The notes below the pieces were generated by a model. The model was given only the letters and a program-made list of their open reading frames with translations, ran no database searches and was not told the origin of the DNA. Source: Anaerotruncus sp. (GTDB lineage Bacteria > Bacillota > Clostridia > Oscillospirales > Ruminococcaceae). Taken from it: a stretch of 64,000 bases of DNA. A program made the position numbers and the translations under genes. The stretch spans positions 1 to 64,000 of the forward strand of contig JAETRV010000010.1 of NCBI GenBank assembly GCA_021770005.1. The letters run 5' to 3'. This document shows positions 54,528 through 64,000 of this stretch, piece by piece. Position 1 is the stretch's first letter. The number at the start of each line of letters is the position of its first letter.

Positions 54528-57020
54528 TTATTGATCTGAAGAAAAACAAACCGACGAAAATGCAAAAGCCAAAACACGTCTATCATCGCTCTTCCCTAAA
54601 CTGAAGGGGGACACCGCATCCGGATATTCAAGCGCCAGAATCAGTTTGCCATTCTCTATAGAATCTTTAGGAACTGTAAATTTAACTGGTTTTTCATTCG
54701 ACGCAACCTTCTGATCATAGAGAATTTGCTCCCCACAGCGAACCACCAGCCTTTGCGGCATTGCATGAATATATTTGAACCGGAATTCTCCTATCAAATC
54801 ATATTCCACATTTCCAATATCCAAAGTCAGCCCACTTGTTTTTCCTAAAGACCAAGCAAAATCATTTTCAACCTTGCAGATGCCAGATATAAAGTAGCTA
54901 GAGCTATCATTATCATTATCATTTGTAAAAGTAAGCTTATCTCCTATCTGATACGGGCATGAAATGATCTTTGACTCTGTATCGTCCTTCCGCTTTTCAC
55001 GGATTGTCATGGATTCAAAAGCTATCCCAAGGATTCTGGGATCTCCATTCTCTGGGAAAGCTGCATCCGGTAATTTTAAGCGGATCGTCAATTTATCCGG
55101 ATGTTCAAGTGCCTTTGCCGGAATGATAAACCTCAATTCTCCCGGTTTATCAATCAAATAATAATTTAGGAACACATCATTTACGTAAATCCCTACCCGT
55201 TGCGTATTCATAACCCACTTTAGAGAAATTGATACAAGCGCATCATCTTTCAAAGACTTCTGAAGAGGGATTTCCAATTCTGTCTCATATCCCTCTGTCC
55301 AGATATGTGTGGCTTCCATGCCACTAAACCCCTTTGATGCATATTGCAGCCCTGTTGCACGAGTGTCAAAATAAAGCTCTGTCCCAAGTTGATATTTAAT
55401 CGATTGTTTGCTAGAAAAAACAGAAAATAATCTACCAGTTTTATAAGCATTTTCTGGATCAGATGCATCTCCTCGAACAATATATTCTGTAGCGATTCGA
55501 TCAGCAGAATTTATATAAAAGAATCGTTCCTGATTATCTTCCTTTGTCAAATCAAAAATGCTCTTACCAGCAATGTCCTCTTTTAAAAGAAGCGACAATA
55601 AGGTGGGATGTAAATTTGTATAAGAAACTGGCAAATCACTTACACAAAAATTTTTCGTTTCCTGCCCTTTTTTCACTAAAAGCAAAGGATTTTGCGCGTA
55701 ATTTTCCTCCCCATGATCTGCTAAAACAATAATATTGGCATCATCATAGATCCCCAATTCTTTCATCTGTTCAAAATAAGTCTCTAAAATATTCATGAGA
55801 CCTATTTGCTGCTTCTCTAATGAGGTCCCTTCCGAATTCCTTTGAGACTTTTCATCTAAAGTATAAGGCTTATGTGTGCCAAATAAATGATACAATCGAA
55901 ATGCATTTTTATCCTGTAAGGAAAGTCCGTTTTGAGTTAAATCTCTGTAAAAAAAAGCGTCATCCAAAAGATATGAAGTTTCCTCACTACCGCTGTTATC
56001 CAACGCTGCATCAAAGTCTCCTGAATACATCCAAACACACTTCTTTAATTCATGAGGAAAGTACCTGCAGGCCGTAAATCTATATAAATAGTATGTCAAC
56101 GTTGTATACGATCTTATCCGCTTTTTATCGGTAGTGACATTCATAATAAGATCACTCATGCTTGGAGACATAAACTTCCCCTCGGTATAAATACCGGTAT
56201 TATAATTAGCGTCACGAAGTGTACGGTACAACTCCGTAGACTGATATGCATTTTCCAAATACTCGCTATATGGTGCCTCACTGGTATAAAATTGGCCAGT
56301 TAAAATTTGCGGCATTGCAAGAATTGTACGTATTCCACCAGCAACTGTATCAGGATAATAAGTGAACTCGTTCCAAAGCGTCTCCTTATACTCTGGGTGC
56401 TGCTCTATAAAATCAGAAAAAAATTGACTGTCATAGGCATCAAGAACAAAAACAATTGTATTTTCATTTTGGGATAATTCAAATCGTCCGGCATTTGTCA
56501 GCTGACAATCCGAATTAGGATGTTTATCCGCTGTGATAAAAAGAGTACTAAGCGTGATAATTTGCACACATAAAATCCCAATTGCCAAATAATTGCGTAT
56601 TGCTTTCCAAGTCTCAGGAGTAAATTTATACAATAACACCGGAGAAATTATGCACAACATCCATATTAGACTGTTCCACACACCTACTCCCTGATATTTT
56701 CCCCAGTCTATCGCTCCATCCAATGTTCCATAATCTGTAAGAATAAAATTTCCCTGGATATACAATCCCATTGCAATTCCCCATAGGACACAACAATAGA
56801 GTTCTTGTATTTTTCCCTTCAACATCCATCCTAAAAGAGTCATAAAAAATAGCGAAACAAGAGCAACTATCGCGCATGTCCACCAAATATCAGAAAAGGA
56901 AAAAAACAGCTCAGATGCATTCGTGATATATATCTGAAATGGACCAAATATGAAAAAAGTAAAAATTAAAAATAATGAGGAAATTATAACTCCTCTTTTA
57001 CCGATGTTCTCCTGTCTCAT
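54528..57020 (-). CDS. sulfatase/alkaline-phosphatase-superfamily membrane enzyme
   Basis: An 830-residue membrane protein. Five hydrophobic segments (about 12-170) precede a sulfatase-like domain, with IVFVLDAYDSQFF (metal Asp), GGIRTILAMPQILTG (likely Thr nucleophile) and VLADHGEEN. The C-terminal third (about 530-830) is beta-rich and unrecognised. Relatives transfer glycerol-phosphate or phosphoethanolamine, or cleave sulfate or phosphate from glycans. The ATG at 57020 is preferred to a TTG one codon before. The gene is AT-rich and last in the glycan cluster, 31 bases after the GT4 gene. Confidence 0.8.
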   Translation of the reverse strand: MRQENIGKRGVIISSLFLIFTFFIFGPFQIYITNASELFFSFSDIWWTCAIVALVSLFFMTLLGWMLKGKIQELYCCVLWGIAMGLYIQGNFILTDYGTLDGAIDWGKYQGVGVWNSLIWMLCIISPVLLYKFTPETWKAIRNYLAIGILCVQIITLSTLFITADKHPNSDCQLTNAGRFELSQNENTIVFVLDAYDSQFFSDFIEQHPEYKETLWNEFTYYPDTVAGGIRTILAMPQILTGQFYTSEAPYSEYLENAYQSTELYRTLRDANYNTGIYTEGKFMSPSMSDLIMNVTTDKKRIRSYTTLTYYLYRFTACRYFPHELKKCVWMYSGDFDAALDNSGSEETSYLLDDAFFYRDLTQNGLSLQDKNAFRLYHLFGTHKPYTLDEKSQRNSEGTSLEKQQIGLMNILETYFEQMKELGIYDDANIIVLADHGEENYAQNPLLLVKKGQETKNFCVSDLPVSYTNLHPTLLSLLLKEDIAGKSIFDLTKEDNQERFFYINSADRIATEYIVRGDASDPENAYKTGRLFSVFSSKQSIKYQLGTELYFDTRATGLQYASKGFSGMEATHIWTEGYETELEIPLQKSLKDDALVSISLKWVMNTQRVGIYVNDVFLNYYLIDKPGELRFIIPAKALEHPDKLTIRLKLPDAAFPENGDPRILGIAFESMTIREKRKDDTESKIISCPYQIGDKLTFTNDNDNDSSSYFISGICKVENDFAWSLGKTSGLTLDIGNVEYDLIGEFRFKYIHAMPQRLVVRCGEQILYDQKVASNEKPVKFTVPKDSIENGKLILALEYPDAVSPFSLGKSDDRRVLAFAFSSVCFSSDQ

Positions 57021-57054
57021 CAATCATATCCCCTTCAGCTTCTCAAATAAGCCA

Positions 57055-58656
57055 TCAAAAAGTTACTCTCTGGCTTCGGATTTTCAAGCTTTGTATCAAG
57101 CGTGGCCGATCCAACAGATACTTCACATATGCAAAGGCTGAATCTTGTTCTGTATAATAGAATCCGCAATTTTCCTTTCGAAGCAGCGCAACAATATCTG
57201 CCCTTGTTTCTGGAACGATCATAATCTCCCCAGCTTGAATCCGTGATCGAACCTCTTCCAAAGGCATCTGTGAACGTTCCTGCAATACAACAATATCGAG
57301 GTCTTCCAAGTGCTGTATCCAAGATAGAACATAATAATTTTCCCTGGCAGGTTTCCTATTAGCAATCTGCCACGGAAACACATCTCCTTCAAATGCGATA
57401 GAAATTCCCCTTCTAAACGGCAAGGATTTTCTCGGCTTTTCCTCATATTTATCCAAAATTTTTAAAATCTGCTGATCGAACGAATTTTTCTCCATGATTC
57501 GCTTTGCATTTTCTCCAAATTCCACAATTTTTTCCGGATACTCAAAGAAAAATGTAATCTTCTCTTTCAAACTTTCCACATTACCGGCTTCAAACAACAG
57601 CCCGGTTTCCCCGTCCTTTACAAGCTCAAGATTTCCTCCCAATTGCGATGCAATTACCGGTTTCCCACATATCATCGCTTCGGTGATGCTAACCGGTTGA
57701 TTCTCTGGCCAAATCGACGCAATGAAGAAAATATCCGTGTGTTCATACACTGTCTTCACCTGTGAATTATCTACTTTTCCCCAAAATTTAACCTGATTTT
57801 TTAAGCCATGCTGTTTGACAAACCGTTCATAAGCCTCTTTTTCTTCTCCATCTCCAACCAAGTTAATTTCGAGTTTCTCTTTATAACAAAAGGATGCTGC
57901 AGCTTCCAGCATGGTCAAAATACCTTTATGCTTCCCAAAATAGCCAACATATGTAAACCTAGTCTTCGCGCTTGGAACATTCTTTAAATTTTTATAATGC
58001 TCCACATCAATGCCGTTCCAGATGGTATTCATCTTTTCAATCGGGAAACCCGCTTCCAGGTATTTTTCAGCCAAATAGCTGCTGGGAGAAATAAATACAT
58101 CCACTTTTTTTAGAATATATCGGAAATAATCGCTTCTCGCCTGCATCGGAATAAACATCTGATTTCCAGTTAAAGCCGGCATACATTTTGAACACGCAAA
58201 GATATCCTCACAGGGCTGATTATTTGACAATAGCCTCGTATTTTTAAAGCAGTAACCCCAGTGATCATGGAGCGTTATAACGACCCGCATCCCGTAGTCT
58301 TTTGCGATATCTATGATTCCCAGCGAGAGGCCAATGATATTATGGATATGCAGTACATCCGGCTTATATTGTTCCACAAGGGTAGTAAATGCCCGGTTCA
58401 CCTGCTCATTGAAAAAATTAACATAATCAGAACCGAAATTCTCTGCACCTAACCGGATTCTGTAAACGCAAATCCCCTCAAAATGTTCTTCATATACTTC
58501 ATACCGGCGATGCCCACTATACGTATCCCCAGCCAATACGACTACTTGATGTCCGGCTCTCGTCAATGCTTTTGCCTGATTATGCGCAATAATTTCCGCC
58601 CCTCCAATAAAATTGGGAGGGTACGCATTTGAAACGATTAAGATTGTATGTTTCAT
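57055..58656 (-). CDS. GT4-type glycosyltransferase with a C-terminal extension
   Basis: A 533-residue retaining glycosyltransferase with a GT-B fold: IVSNAYPPNFIGGAEIIAHN at the start, LHDHWGYCFKNT, the sugar-nucleotide part TYVGYFGKHKGILTMLEAA, VKFWGKVDN and EAMICGKPVIASQLGGN. Beyond about 400 is an extra domain (LSWIQHLEDLDIVVLQERSQ) that looks like part of a GT family 4/peptidoglycan-type tail; its role is unclear. ATG at 58656, after AAAGGTGG; an earlier GTG overlaps the previous gene's end. Confidence 0.85.
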   Translation of the reverse strand: MKHTILIVSNAYPPNFIGGAEIIAHNQAKALTRAGHQVVVLAGDTYSGHRRYEVYEEHFEGICVYRIRLGAENFGSDYVNFFNEQVNRAFTTLVEQYKPDVLHIHNIIGLSLGIIDIAKDYGMRVVITLHDHWGYCFKNTRLLSNNQPCEDIFACSKCMPALTGNQMFIPMQARSDYFRYILKKVDVFISPSSYLAEKYLEAGFPIEKMNTIWNGIDVEHYKNLKNVPSAKTRFTYVGYFGKHKGILTMLEAAASFCYKEKLEINLVGDGEEKEAYERFVKQHGLKNQVKFWGKVDNSQVKTVYEHTDIFFIASIWPENQPVSITEAMICGKPVIASQLGGNLELVKDGETGLLFEAGNVESLKEKITFFFEYPEKIVEFGENAKRIMEKNSFDQQILKILDKYEEKPRKSLPFRRGISIAFEGDVFPWQIANRKPARENYYVLSWIQHLEDLDIVVLQERSQMPLEEVRSRIQAGEIMIVPETRADIVALLRKENCGFYYTEQDSAFAYVKYLLDRPRLIQSLKIRSQRVTF

Positions 58657-58672
58657 CCTTTTTTGTCCACCT

Positions 58673-61528
58673 TTATTCACAGAGCAGTATGGCTTCTATA
58701 TCGTATGGGTCCCCCGGAATAATAAAGGAATCCTGCTTCTTTCGCAAAGTTAAACGATCCCAAGCTATTTTTGTTTTCATCCCTTCCCGCATAATCAAAA
58801 GGGGGAGCTTACTATGGTATGCATTCAACATATCTGTTAAAGTCTCAAAATCGGAATATCCCTCTGCCAGATAAATCAGTCCAACCGATATATGGTGTTT
58901 TTCCAGCTCATCTAATAGGACGGGAAGCACTTCGGATATCGTCCCATTGAGCACAAAATGGTTTGCCGCTGTTCTCTTCTCCTGTACATCCGAAATTGTA
59001 TAGACAATCGGTACATTTTCCGTGAAAAGGGAAATGTTTTCGTTGGTCCCCAAGCTGATTACGCAGGCAGGCCGGATCAGCTCTGTGATCCCGAAAATGG
59101 CCGCTTTCATGCTGATATTGGCCGTACTGGATGTCATGGTTCTTTCCCCAAACAGGAACCGGTTGAATAGCCCCTCCTTTTGCCAATGCCCTTTGTCTGA
59201 CAAGCGATAGATGCTGTCCAAAAGGCAGATGGTGTACTCTTTCCATGTGCGGATCGGCCTATTAATTGCTTCCTCTGTCAGTGATTGCAACTTCCCGATG
59301 TCAGATGCAAGCGTATAGACCCCTTCCATGATGCTTTTTTCATCCAGCACGTCCACAAGGAGGCAGCCGCCCTCTTTTCCCAATTCTGCCATGACGCCAG
59401 TATGAGAGCAGATACACGGTTTTCCTGCCCACAGGCTTTCCATAATAGGCATCCCGAAGCCCTCAACAACGGACGGATAGATTGTAAAATCTGCATCCTG
59501 ATAGGCTTTTTTTAACGTTGGATCGTCAACGACCCCCAGCCATTTGATCCTGTTTTCTCTTTTAGAAATATTTGTTACATATTCAGGAATCTCTGCATTT
59601 CCGGCATATCTGTTTCCAATCAGTGTCAAACGCCAATCCAGCTCCGGATGCTTTTCCGCAAGCATCAAAAAAGCCTGTAAAAGCCGTTTATGATTTTTTC
59701 TCGGCTCTAAGGTGGAGACGCAAAGGATTGAAACGGGTTTCCCTTTTCTGCTTCCCGCATGATTTTCTTTTACCCGCTTTGCCCCCTCCAGCTCACCTGG
59801 CAATAAATCAGTACAAACGCTAGTTGGAGCTATTTTTTCTGCATCCCAAAAAGCAATCAAATCTCTTTCGCTGGTTTGAGAGATCGGTACGATCAAATGA
59901 TATTCGCCTAATCCACGCATATAAATTTTATGATTTTCCGCGACATCCATATTGCACAATTCAGGATGGAGGACAGCGATCGCATCATAAAATATGGCAA
60001 TCAGTTTTGTATTATTCTTTTTGAAATACTTTCGTATTTTTCTAGCTTCTATCTCATTGATTGTTTCGGTAATCAGTGCAAACTTCTCTTGACTTGCAAT
60101 AGATGGCAAATATTCATCCAAGCATTTTCTTGCCATCCCATCACTGGAACGCAGCTTTATTTTTTCTTTTTCTGGGCCTCCATAAGAACACAAAAGATTC
60201 ACCTCTTCTGGATAAGGGAACACATATCTTCCGATGCTCTTATCCCAAAGGATAAAGACGGTCTCAGCCCGTTCCTGAATGTTCTTGGAGATATGACGCG
60301 TCACCCGCATGACCCCGGAATTTGCGGTATCATGCGAGGCATTTGTGACATCTATAAAAACGACGATTTTGTTTTTCTGGTACAAAATTTTGGAAAATTC
60401 ATCAAGAAGCTCTACGGCGCATCTCTGCCATGTAAAATGCTCCTTGAATTGAAGATATTGTTCCTGTTTTACGTCTGGCCTGATCTTTTCTTTTCCCTGT
60501 AATTGCAGAATGACTTTCTCGCTCATATCGGCTAACGAATCGCAAAGATAATAGGGGTCTATGACAACTTCTGGATGTGCGCCCACATTGAAGACATAAA
60601 CAGGCTTTTTTAACAACTGCATCTCGGACAGAGGAAGATTAAACCCTTCCCATAGCGACATAGATACTCCAACATCACATAGTTCCATCAATGTCTGAAG
60701 ATCATCATCACTCACAAATCCCAGAAATTTTATAGTTCCTTGAAGGTCAGCAGGAACCGGCACATCCTCCTGCTGAGCCAACATCAGCATCTTGACATTG
60801 CTAAATTTTCTTTTGATTTCACGAAGAAGTTCAAAGCTCTGTTCTGAATTTTTATAGTTGTCAAATTCAAAACGACCCAATAGAAAAATGAGGTTACAGC
60901 CTTCCTTTTTAAGCTGCTGCACCTCTTCCACGGTTTTGCTCTCTTCTAATTTTAGGTCCTGTTTTGACCATAGGCCCAGTTTCATATGGTCGGTACCAAG
61001 ATGGACATAGCTGGTGGAAATCAAATTTTGAGCATCCGGTTTACTTTGGCTTTCTTCTAAGAATTGGCTAATTGCGATGATTTTATCCGCTTTTGACAGA
61101 TTATCCGCTCTCAATTTTCTCAACTTTTGTTGTGTAAGGAGGGTACCACCCTCCATCTTGTCAAGAGGAACTGCCCCATAATCATGAAAGACACAAACAC
61201 CGCATCTTTCTTTCAAAATCGAGAGTGACTCATAAAATGGCCATCCTGCAACGAAAGCGATATCCGGAGTATCCCGCCGGGATGGGAACAGGTCATCCCA
61301 ATTTTGGGACAACCATCCCTGCACAAACTCATTGGAATTGAAATACTCCGGCGCTTCCGGAACCTTGATAAACCGGTCGGTGCACACCTGGACCGCCTTT
61401 TCATCCAAACGGTTTCCCATCATAATGACCGTATGGCCCATCTTTTTAAAATACATTCCCAGGATCATCAAGACCCGATCTACCCCAAACCGGAACAGGA
61501 ATCTTTCGTTGCATAAAAGTATTTTCAT
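58673..61528 (-). CDS. double-domain glycosyltransferase
   Basis: A 951-residue enzyme with two GT-B units in tandem. The first (1-385) has CVFHDYGAVPLDKMEGG, LIFLLGRFEFDNYKNSEQSF and SMSLWEGFNLPLSEMQLL. The second (about 390-800) has VTNASHDTANSGVMRVTRH, SILCVSTLEPRKNHKRLLQA, TIYPSVVEGFGMPIMESLWA. A C-terminal region of about 130 residues follows. Double-domain enzymes often add alternating sugars or extend a repeating unit. Start ATG at 61528 (MKILLCNERFLFR). 16 bases separate it from the methyltransferase. Confidence 0.85.
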   Translation of the reverse strand: MKILLCNERFLFRFGVDRVLMILGMYFKKMGHTVIMMGNRLDEKAVQVCTDRFIKVPEAPEYFNSNEFVQGWLSQNWDDLFPSRRDTPDIAFVAGWPFYESLSILKERCGVCVFHDYGAVPLDKMEGGTLLTQQKLRKLRADNLSKADKIIAISQFLEESQSKPDAQNLISTSYVHLGTDHMKLGLWSKQDLKLEESKTVEEVQQLKKEGCNLIFLLGRFEFDNYKNSEQSFELLREIKRKFSNVKMLMLAQQEDVPVPADLQGTIKFLGFVSDDDLQTLMELCDVGVSMSLWEGFNLPLSEMQLLKKPVYVFNVGAHPEVVIDPYYLCDSLADMSEKVILQLQGKEKIRPDVKQEQYLQFKEHFTWQRCAVELLDEFSKILYQKNKIVVFIDVTNASHDTANSGVMRVTRHISKNIQERAETVFILWDKSIGRYVFPYPEEVNLLCSYGGPEKEKIKLRSSDGMARKCLDEYLPSIASQEKFALITETINEIEARKIRKYFKKNNTKLIAIFYDAIAVLHPELCNMDVAENHKIYMRGLGEYHLIVPISQTSERDLIAFWDAEKIAPTSVCTDLLPGELEGAKRVKENHAGSRKGKPVSILCVSTLEPRKNHKRLLQAFLMLAEKHPELDWRLTLIGNRYAGNAEIPEYVTNISKRENRIKWLGVVDDPTLKKAYQDADFTIYPSVVEGFGMPIMESLWAGKPCICSHTGVMAELGKEGGCLLVDVLDEKSIMEGVYTLASDIGKLQSLTEEAINRPIRTWKEYTICLLDSIYRLSDKGHWQKEGLFNRFLFGERTMTSSTANISMKAAIFGITELIRPACVISLGTNENISLFTENVPIVYTISDVQEKRTAANHFVLNGTISEVLPVLLDELEKHHISVGLIYLAEGYSDFETLTDMLNAYHSKLPLLIMREGMKTKIAWDRLTLRKKQDSFIIPGDPYDIEAILLCE

Positions 61529-61544
61529 ACGGACGGCCTCCACA

Positions 61545-63326
61545 CTATTTTTTGTATGCCAAAATCGAATAATCGCTCATATTATTGAAAAATTGGGCCA
61601 TTTTCTGCACAGCTTCATTGTCCTGACCGATGCTTCCCTCAGGAATCGCAGGGTAGGGATTCAAACGGAACAGGTCTACCCGGTCATACCCTACCGATTC
61701 CGCAACAAATCGCAGCCGGTCTGGCGGGATCGGCCGGACATGGCTGGGGTCCAGATAAAAGTTGCAGGACCCCACAATCAGGTTTTCCGGATTAGGGGTT
61801 TCAAAAATGACAAACCCGCCTGGTTTCAGGACGCGCAGGCTCTCCTGAAGCAGCTCCAAAACCGTCTCCGGGCTGAGATGCTCGACGACCTGGAAACCGG
61901 TAATCACATAATAGCTCGCATCCTCCAGCCCCTTTAGATAGGTTATCGCATCCGCACAGCAGGCCGAAAGATTTCTCTTCTTGCATTCCTGCACCATCTG
62001 CGCGTTGAGGTCGACCCCGGCACCGATGAACCTGTTTTCTTTTAAAAGCTCCAACCATTCTCCGCGCCCACAGCCGATATCCAATACATTGGTGTAATCG
62101 TGATTATTTTTCTGATCCAAGTTTTCAACCATCTTCAGATATTCTGTCAACCGCTGTTTGATGACGCCGCGCTCCCCGCGGAATTTATTTTCAAACTCCA
62201 CATAAATTGCTTCGTATTCCTTCTGCTTCGCACTGTGGGCCTGCTCTGCTTTCTCCTTTTCTGCCTGTATTTTTTCGATCTGGTAAAGCGTTTCCTGTAT
62301 TTTATAGATATCAGACTCGTTGTGCTCTGCAATCCTGCAAACTTCGCCCACCTCATCCCGATATTTTTCAGCAAAACGCTCCAAACGCTCCCGCGCTTCT
62401 AGCGCGTTCTTCCTGGCCTGTGCTGCACACTGCTCCAAACCGGTTTCGATTGCCACCACGTTCTGGTGCAGGGTTTCCATCCCCTTTTGCCCCGTAACCA
62501 GACTTTCCTGCATCCGATAGATTGCTTCCCGATTTTCATCCAGACGATCCCGTACAACCGTCCCAGTATCCCGCTCCAAGCGGCCAACTGTGCAGCTCAA
62601 TTCCTCCAGTCTCCCGTTCACGCTCCAGATGATCTCCCGTGATTCCACAGCATTGCAAACATTTTGGGATAGTCTGTTTTCCGACTGCATACAGGACCCA
62701 TAAAGCAGGTCAAATTTTTTGCTGACTGTGGCAATGTCTTTCAGCCAATATACAAGCCCAAGGATTGGAATCCTCCGGACACTCCATACCACTCGTCTGA
62801 AAAAATACCGGGACCGCAGCTTTTTCACCGCGACCTCATGTAGTTTTCCTTCCGGGGAATAGCGGATTTTTCCCAAAACAAAAACCCTGTCTCCACGGCT
62901 TTCATAGAGGAATTGGCGGTAGGCCTGTTTCCCCTGTTCATCCGCCTGCCGCTCCAACAGGACAAGATATGCGCGGTCCAGGAATTCCTCTACCCCTCCT
63001 CCCAGCAATTCTGTGTAGGTCAGAGTATGCCTATATTTGTGACTATCCCCCACCAGACGCTTGACCCTCCGGACAATCGGGAACAGGAAAGTATGATACC
63101 CGGGGAGTTTTTGCAGTTTCTGGTTCAGCTTTTTGCACACACGGTATCCAGTGGTCAGCTTTTCCGATTCCGGCGCCTCAACCGGATTCTCGGTCCTCGG
63201 CAGCCCTTGACCGCTCATTCCCCTACGGATTTCCTCCACCATCGATACAGTATCCATACACCCTGGCTGGTTCTGGAATTTCAGCGATTCCCGAATTTCT
63301 GCCCTGAGTTGGCTCTCGTCTATCAT
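61545..63326 (-). CDS. coiled-coil SAM methyltransferase (WbdD-like)
   Basis: A 593-residue protein. The N-terminal part (1-230) is of unclear fold, with membrane-associated-looking basic stretches (SRYFFRRVVWSVRRIPIL). A long coiled coil (about 230-400) is followed by a class I SAM domain (about 405-590) with VLDIGCGRGEWLELL, GVDLNAQMVQECKK, VVEHLSPETVLELL and GGFVIFETPNPEN. The arrangement recalls WbdD-type enzymes that cap and measure O-polysaccharide chains with a coiled-coil ruler. The start has GGAGGG upstream. Confidence 0.8.
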   Translation of the reverse strand: MIDESQLRAEIRESLKFQNQPGCMDTVSMVEEIRRGMSGQGLPRTENPVEAPESEKLTTGYRVCKKLNQKLQKLPGYHTFLFPIVRRVKRLVGDSHKYRHTLTYTELLGGGVEEFLDRAYLVLLERQADEQGKQAYRQFLYESRGDRVFVLGKIRYSPEGKLHEVAVKKLRSRYFFRRVVWSVRRIPILGLVYWLKDIATVSKKFDLLYGSCMQSENRLSQNVCNAVESREIIWSVNGRLEELSCTVGRLERDTGTVVRDRLDENREAIYRMQESLVTGQKGMETLHQNVVAIETGLEQCAAQARKNALEARERLERFAEKYRDEVGEVCRIAEHNESDIYKIQETLYQIEKIQAEKEKAEQAHSAKQKEYEAIYVEFENKFRGERGVIKQRLTEYLKMVENLDQKNNHDYTNVLDIGCGRGEWLELLKENRFIGAGVDLNAQMVQECKKRNLSACCADAITYLKGLEDASYYVITGFQVVEHLSPETVLELLQESLRVLKPGGFVIFETPNPENLIVGSCNFYLDPSHVRPIPPDRLRFVAESVGYDRVDLFRLNPYPAIPEGSIGQDNEAVQKMAQFFNNMSDYSILAYKK

Positions 63327-63349
63327 CTATGTGCCCTCCATCCTCGTTT

Positions 63350-64000
63350 TTACATGAAATCTTCGATCCTTCGGCCCCAAAAAGTCAGCTCATGCCCAAC
63401 CTCACAACTACCCCAGCAGCCTGTGCACGCTCTCACCATTTCGCGGAACGGGGCATTTTCATCCTGGCAGATTTCATAAATCTCATCCAGCGTCTGTTCT
63501 TTCAAATTTCCAATATAGAACTTCTCCCGGTTTTTGATCCCTTTATAACAAAAACCTGTTATGCAAGCATACACCTTTCCGGATGGGGCTATCGCAAAGG
63601 TTTTCTGCCCCGCATGGCAGCCCCTCAAGCGGATATCCCCGTATTTTTCCAGATAGGCTTTTCCAATCGGATCCCCCTGCGCCTCAACCCGCCGCAGAAC
63701 CTCTTTTCGCTGTTCCTCGCTGTAGGGAAATTCTGATTTTCCAGCGAGCTGTGAAATTTCGGGAATCCAGGCGATTCGGGTTTCTCCACATATCTCGGTT
63801 ATATATGCCGCAAACTTGTCCAAGCTATCGTAGTTTTCCTGTTGAATTACTGTGTTGATTTGCAGAGGAATTCCTTTGCGTTTCAGCAGCTTTACCGTCT
63901 CGATCGCTTTCTCAAATGCGATAGGATTTTTCCTGATCCGGTTATGCACCTCTGGCAGCCCGTCAATCGAAACGGCGAAAAAGAGCCGTTCCGGCTGTCC
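63350..64000 (-). CDS. radical SAM/SPASM protein, cut by the window edge
   Basis: The window contains the C-terminal part of a radical SAM protein. In frame up to the edge the sequence reads AVSIDGLPEVHNRIRK, a radical-SAM core segment. Later come RGCHAGQKTFAIAPSGKVYA CITGFC and a final set CTGCWGSCEVGHEL, the Cys pattern of SPASM-type auxiliary clusters. The CxxxCxxC SAM motif would lie beyond the window. In a glycan cluster it may modify a sugar, peptide or protein carrier. Gene continues past position 64000. Confidence 0.8.
   Translation of the reverse strand, partial: GQPERLFFAVSIDGLPEVHNRIRKNPIAFEKAIETVKLLKRKGIPLQINTVIQQENYDSLDKFAAYITEICGETRIAWIPEISQLAGKSEFPYSEEQRKEVLRRVEAQGDPIGKAYLEKYGDIRLRGCHAGQKTFAIAPSGKVYACITGFCYKGIKNREKFYIGNLKEQTLDEIYEICQDENAPFREMVRACTGCWGSCEVGHELTFWGRRIEDFM

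Overview
The window looks like chromosome from an anaerobic, probably spore-forming, Gram-positive member of the Clostridia, most likely an Oscillospiraceae/Ruminococcaceae-like genome. The grounds are the thrS T-box, RNase Y, mini-RNase III, YitT paralogues, rubredoxin-first ('reverse') rubrerythrin, a small Asn/Ser/Thr-rich SASP-like protein, two [FeFe]-hydrogenase-type proteins and a CooS CO dehydrogenase. Most of it is GC-rich by eye. The stretch from about 54.3 to 61.5 kb and the middle of one surface-protein gene (about 2.5-3.35 kb) are clearly AT-rich. I saw no tRNA, rRNA or CRISPR array.

Layout. 0.1-4.5 kb (minus): three-gene operon of ABC ATPase, secreted/anchored accessory protein and MacB/FtsX-type permease. 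4.7-11.3 kb: rRNA m5U methyltransferase, YitT protein, M23 peptidase with LysM and G5 domains, GRAM-like protein and lipoprotein. 11.6-15.6 kb: T-box-controlled thrS and divergent rny. 15.8-19.9 kb: chemoreceptor with an extracytoplasmic CZB-like zinc site, an HExxH protein with a small partner, and a hemerythrin-CheX fusion. 20.3-27.7 kb: ferredoxin/NapH-like/ArsR redox operon, NhaC antiporter, beta-lactamase-fold hydrolase, birA, [FeFe] hydrogenase, rubrerythrin with a 67-residue companion. 28-32.4 kb: SASP-like gene, YitT-mrnC-obg, rpmA-rplU. 32.6-39.3 kb: C-GCAxxG-C-C protein, Rrf2 regulator, cooS-cooF-oxidoreductase operon, and a second, unusual hydrogenase-like protein. 39.4-46.2 kb: orphan large serine recombinase, cytidylate-kinase-like protein, CDF exporter with MntR-like regulator, glpK. 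46.4-51.2 kb: a 1606-residue exonuclease-like/RecQ/UvrD fusion. 51.6-54.1 kb: second cytidylate-kinase-like protein and an ABC exporter. 54.5-64 kb (minus): surface-glycan cluster (sulfatase-like membrane enzyme, two glycosyltransferases, coiled-coil methyltransferase, radical SAM protein cut by the edge).

Common threads are anaerobic redox and oxygen defence (hydrogenases, CODH with electron carriers, rubrerythrin, hemerythrin, Rrf2, ArsR/ferredoxin operon) and envelope biology. Many intergenic gaps hold non-coding repeats of at least two kinds. One is a modular GC-rich family with related terminal inverted repeats, including one clear nested insertion. The other is a three-copy element with an invariant core next to a hairpin whose stem sequence changes while pairing is kept.

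The strongest candidates for something undescribed are the exonuclease/RecQ/UvrD fusion, the divergent CODH with catalytic-lysine and histidine-relay changes, the TSCCCPLW hydrogenase-like protein, and the core-plus-hairpin repeat. Function calls rest on motif recognition by eye; no database search was run.
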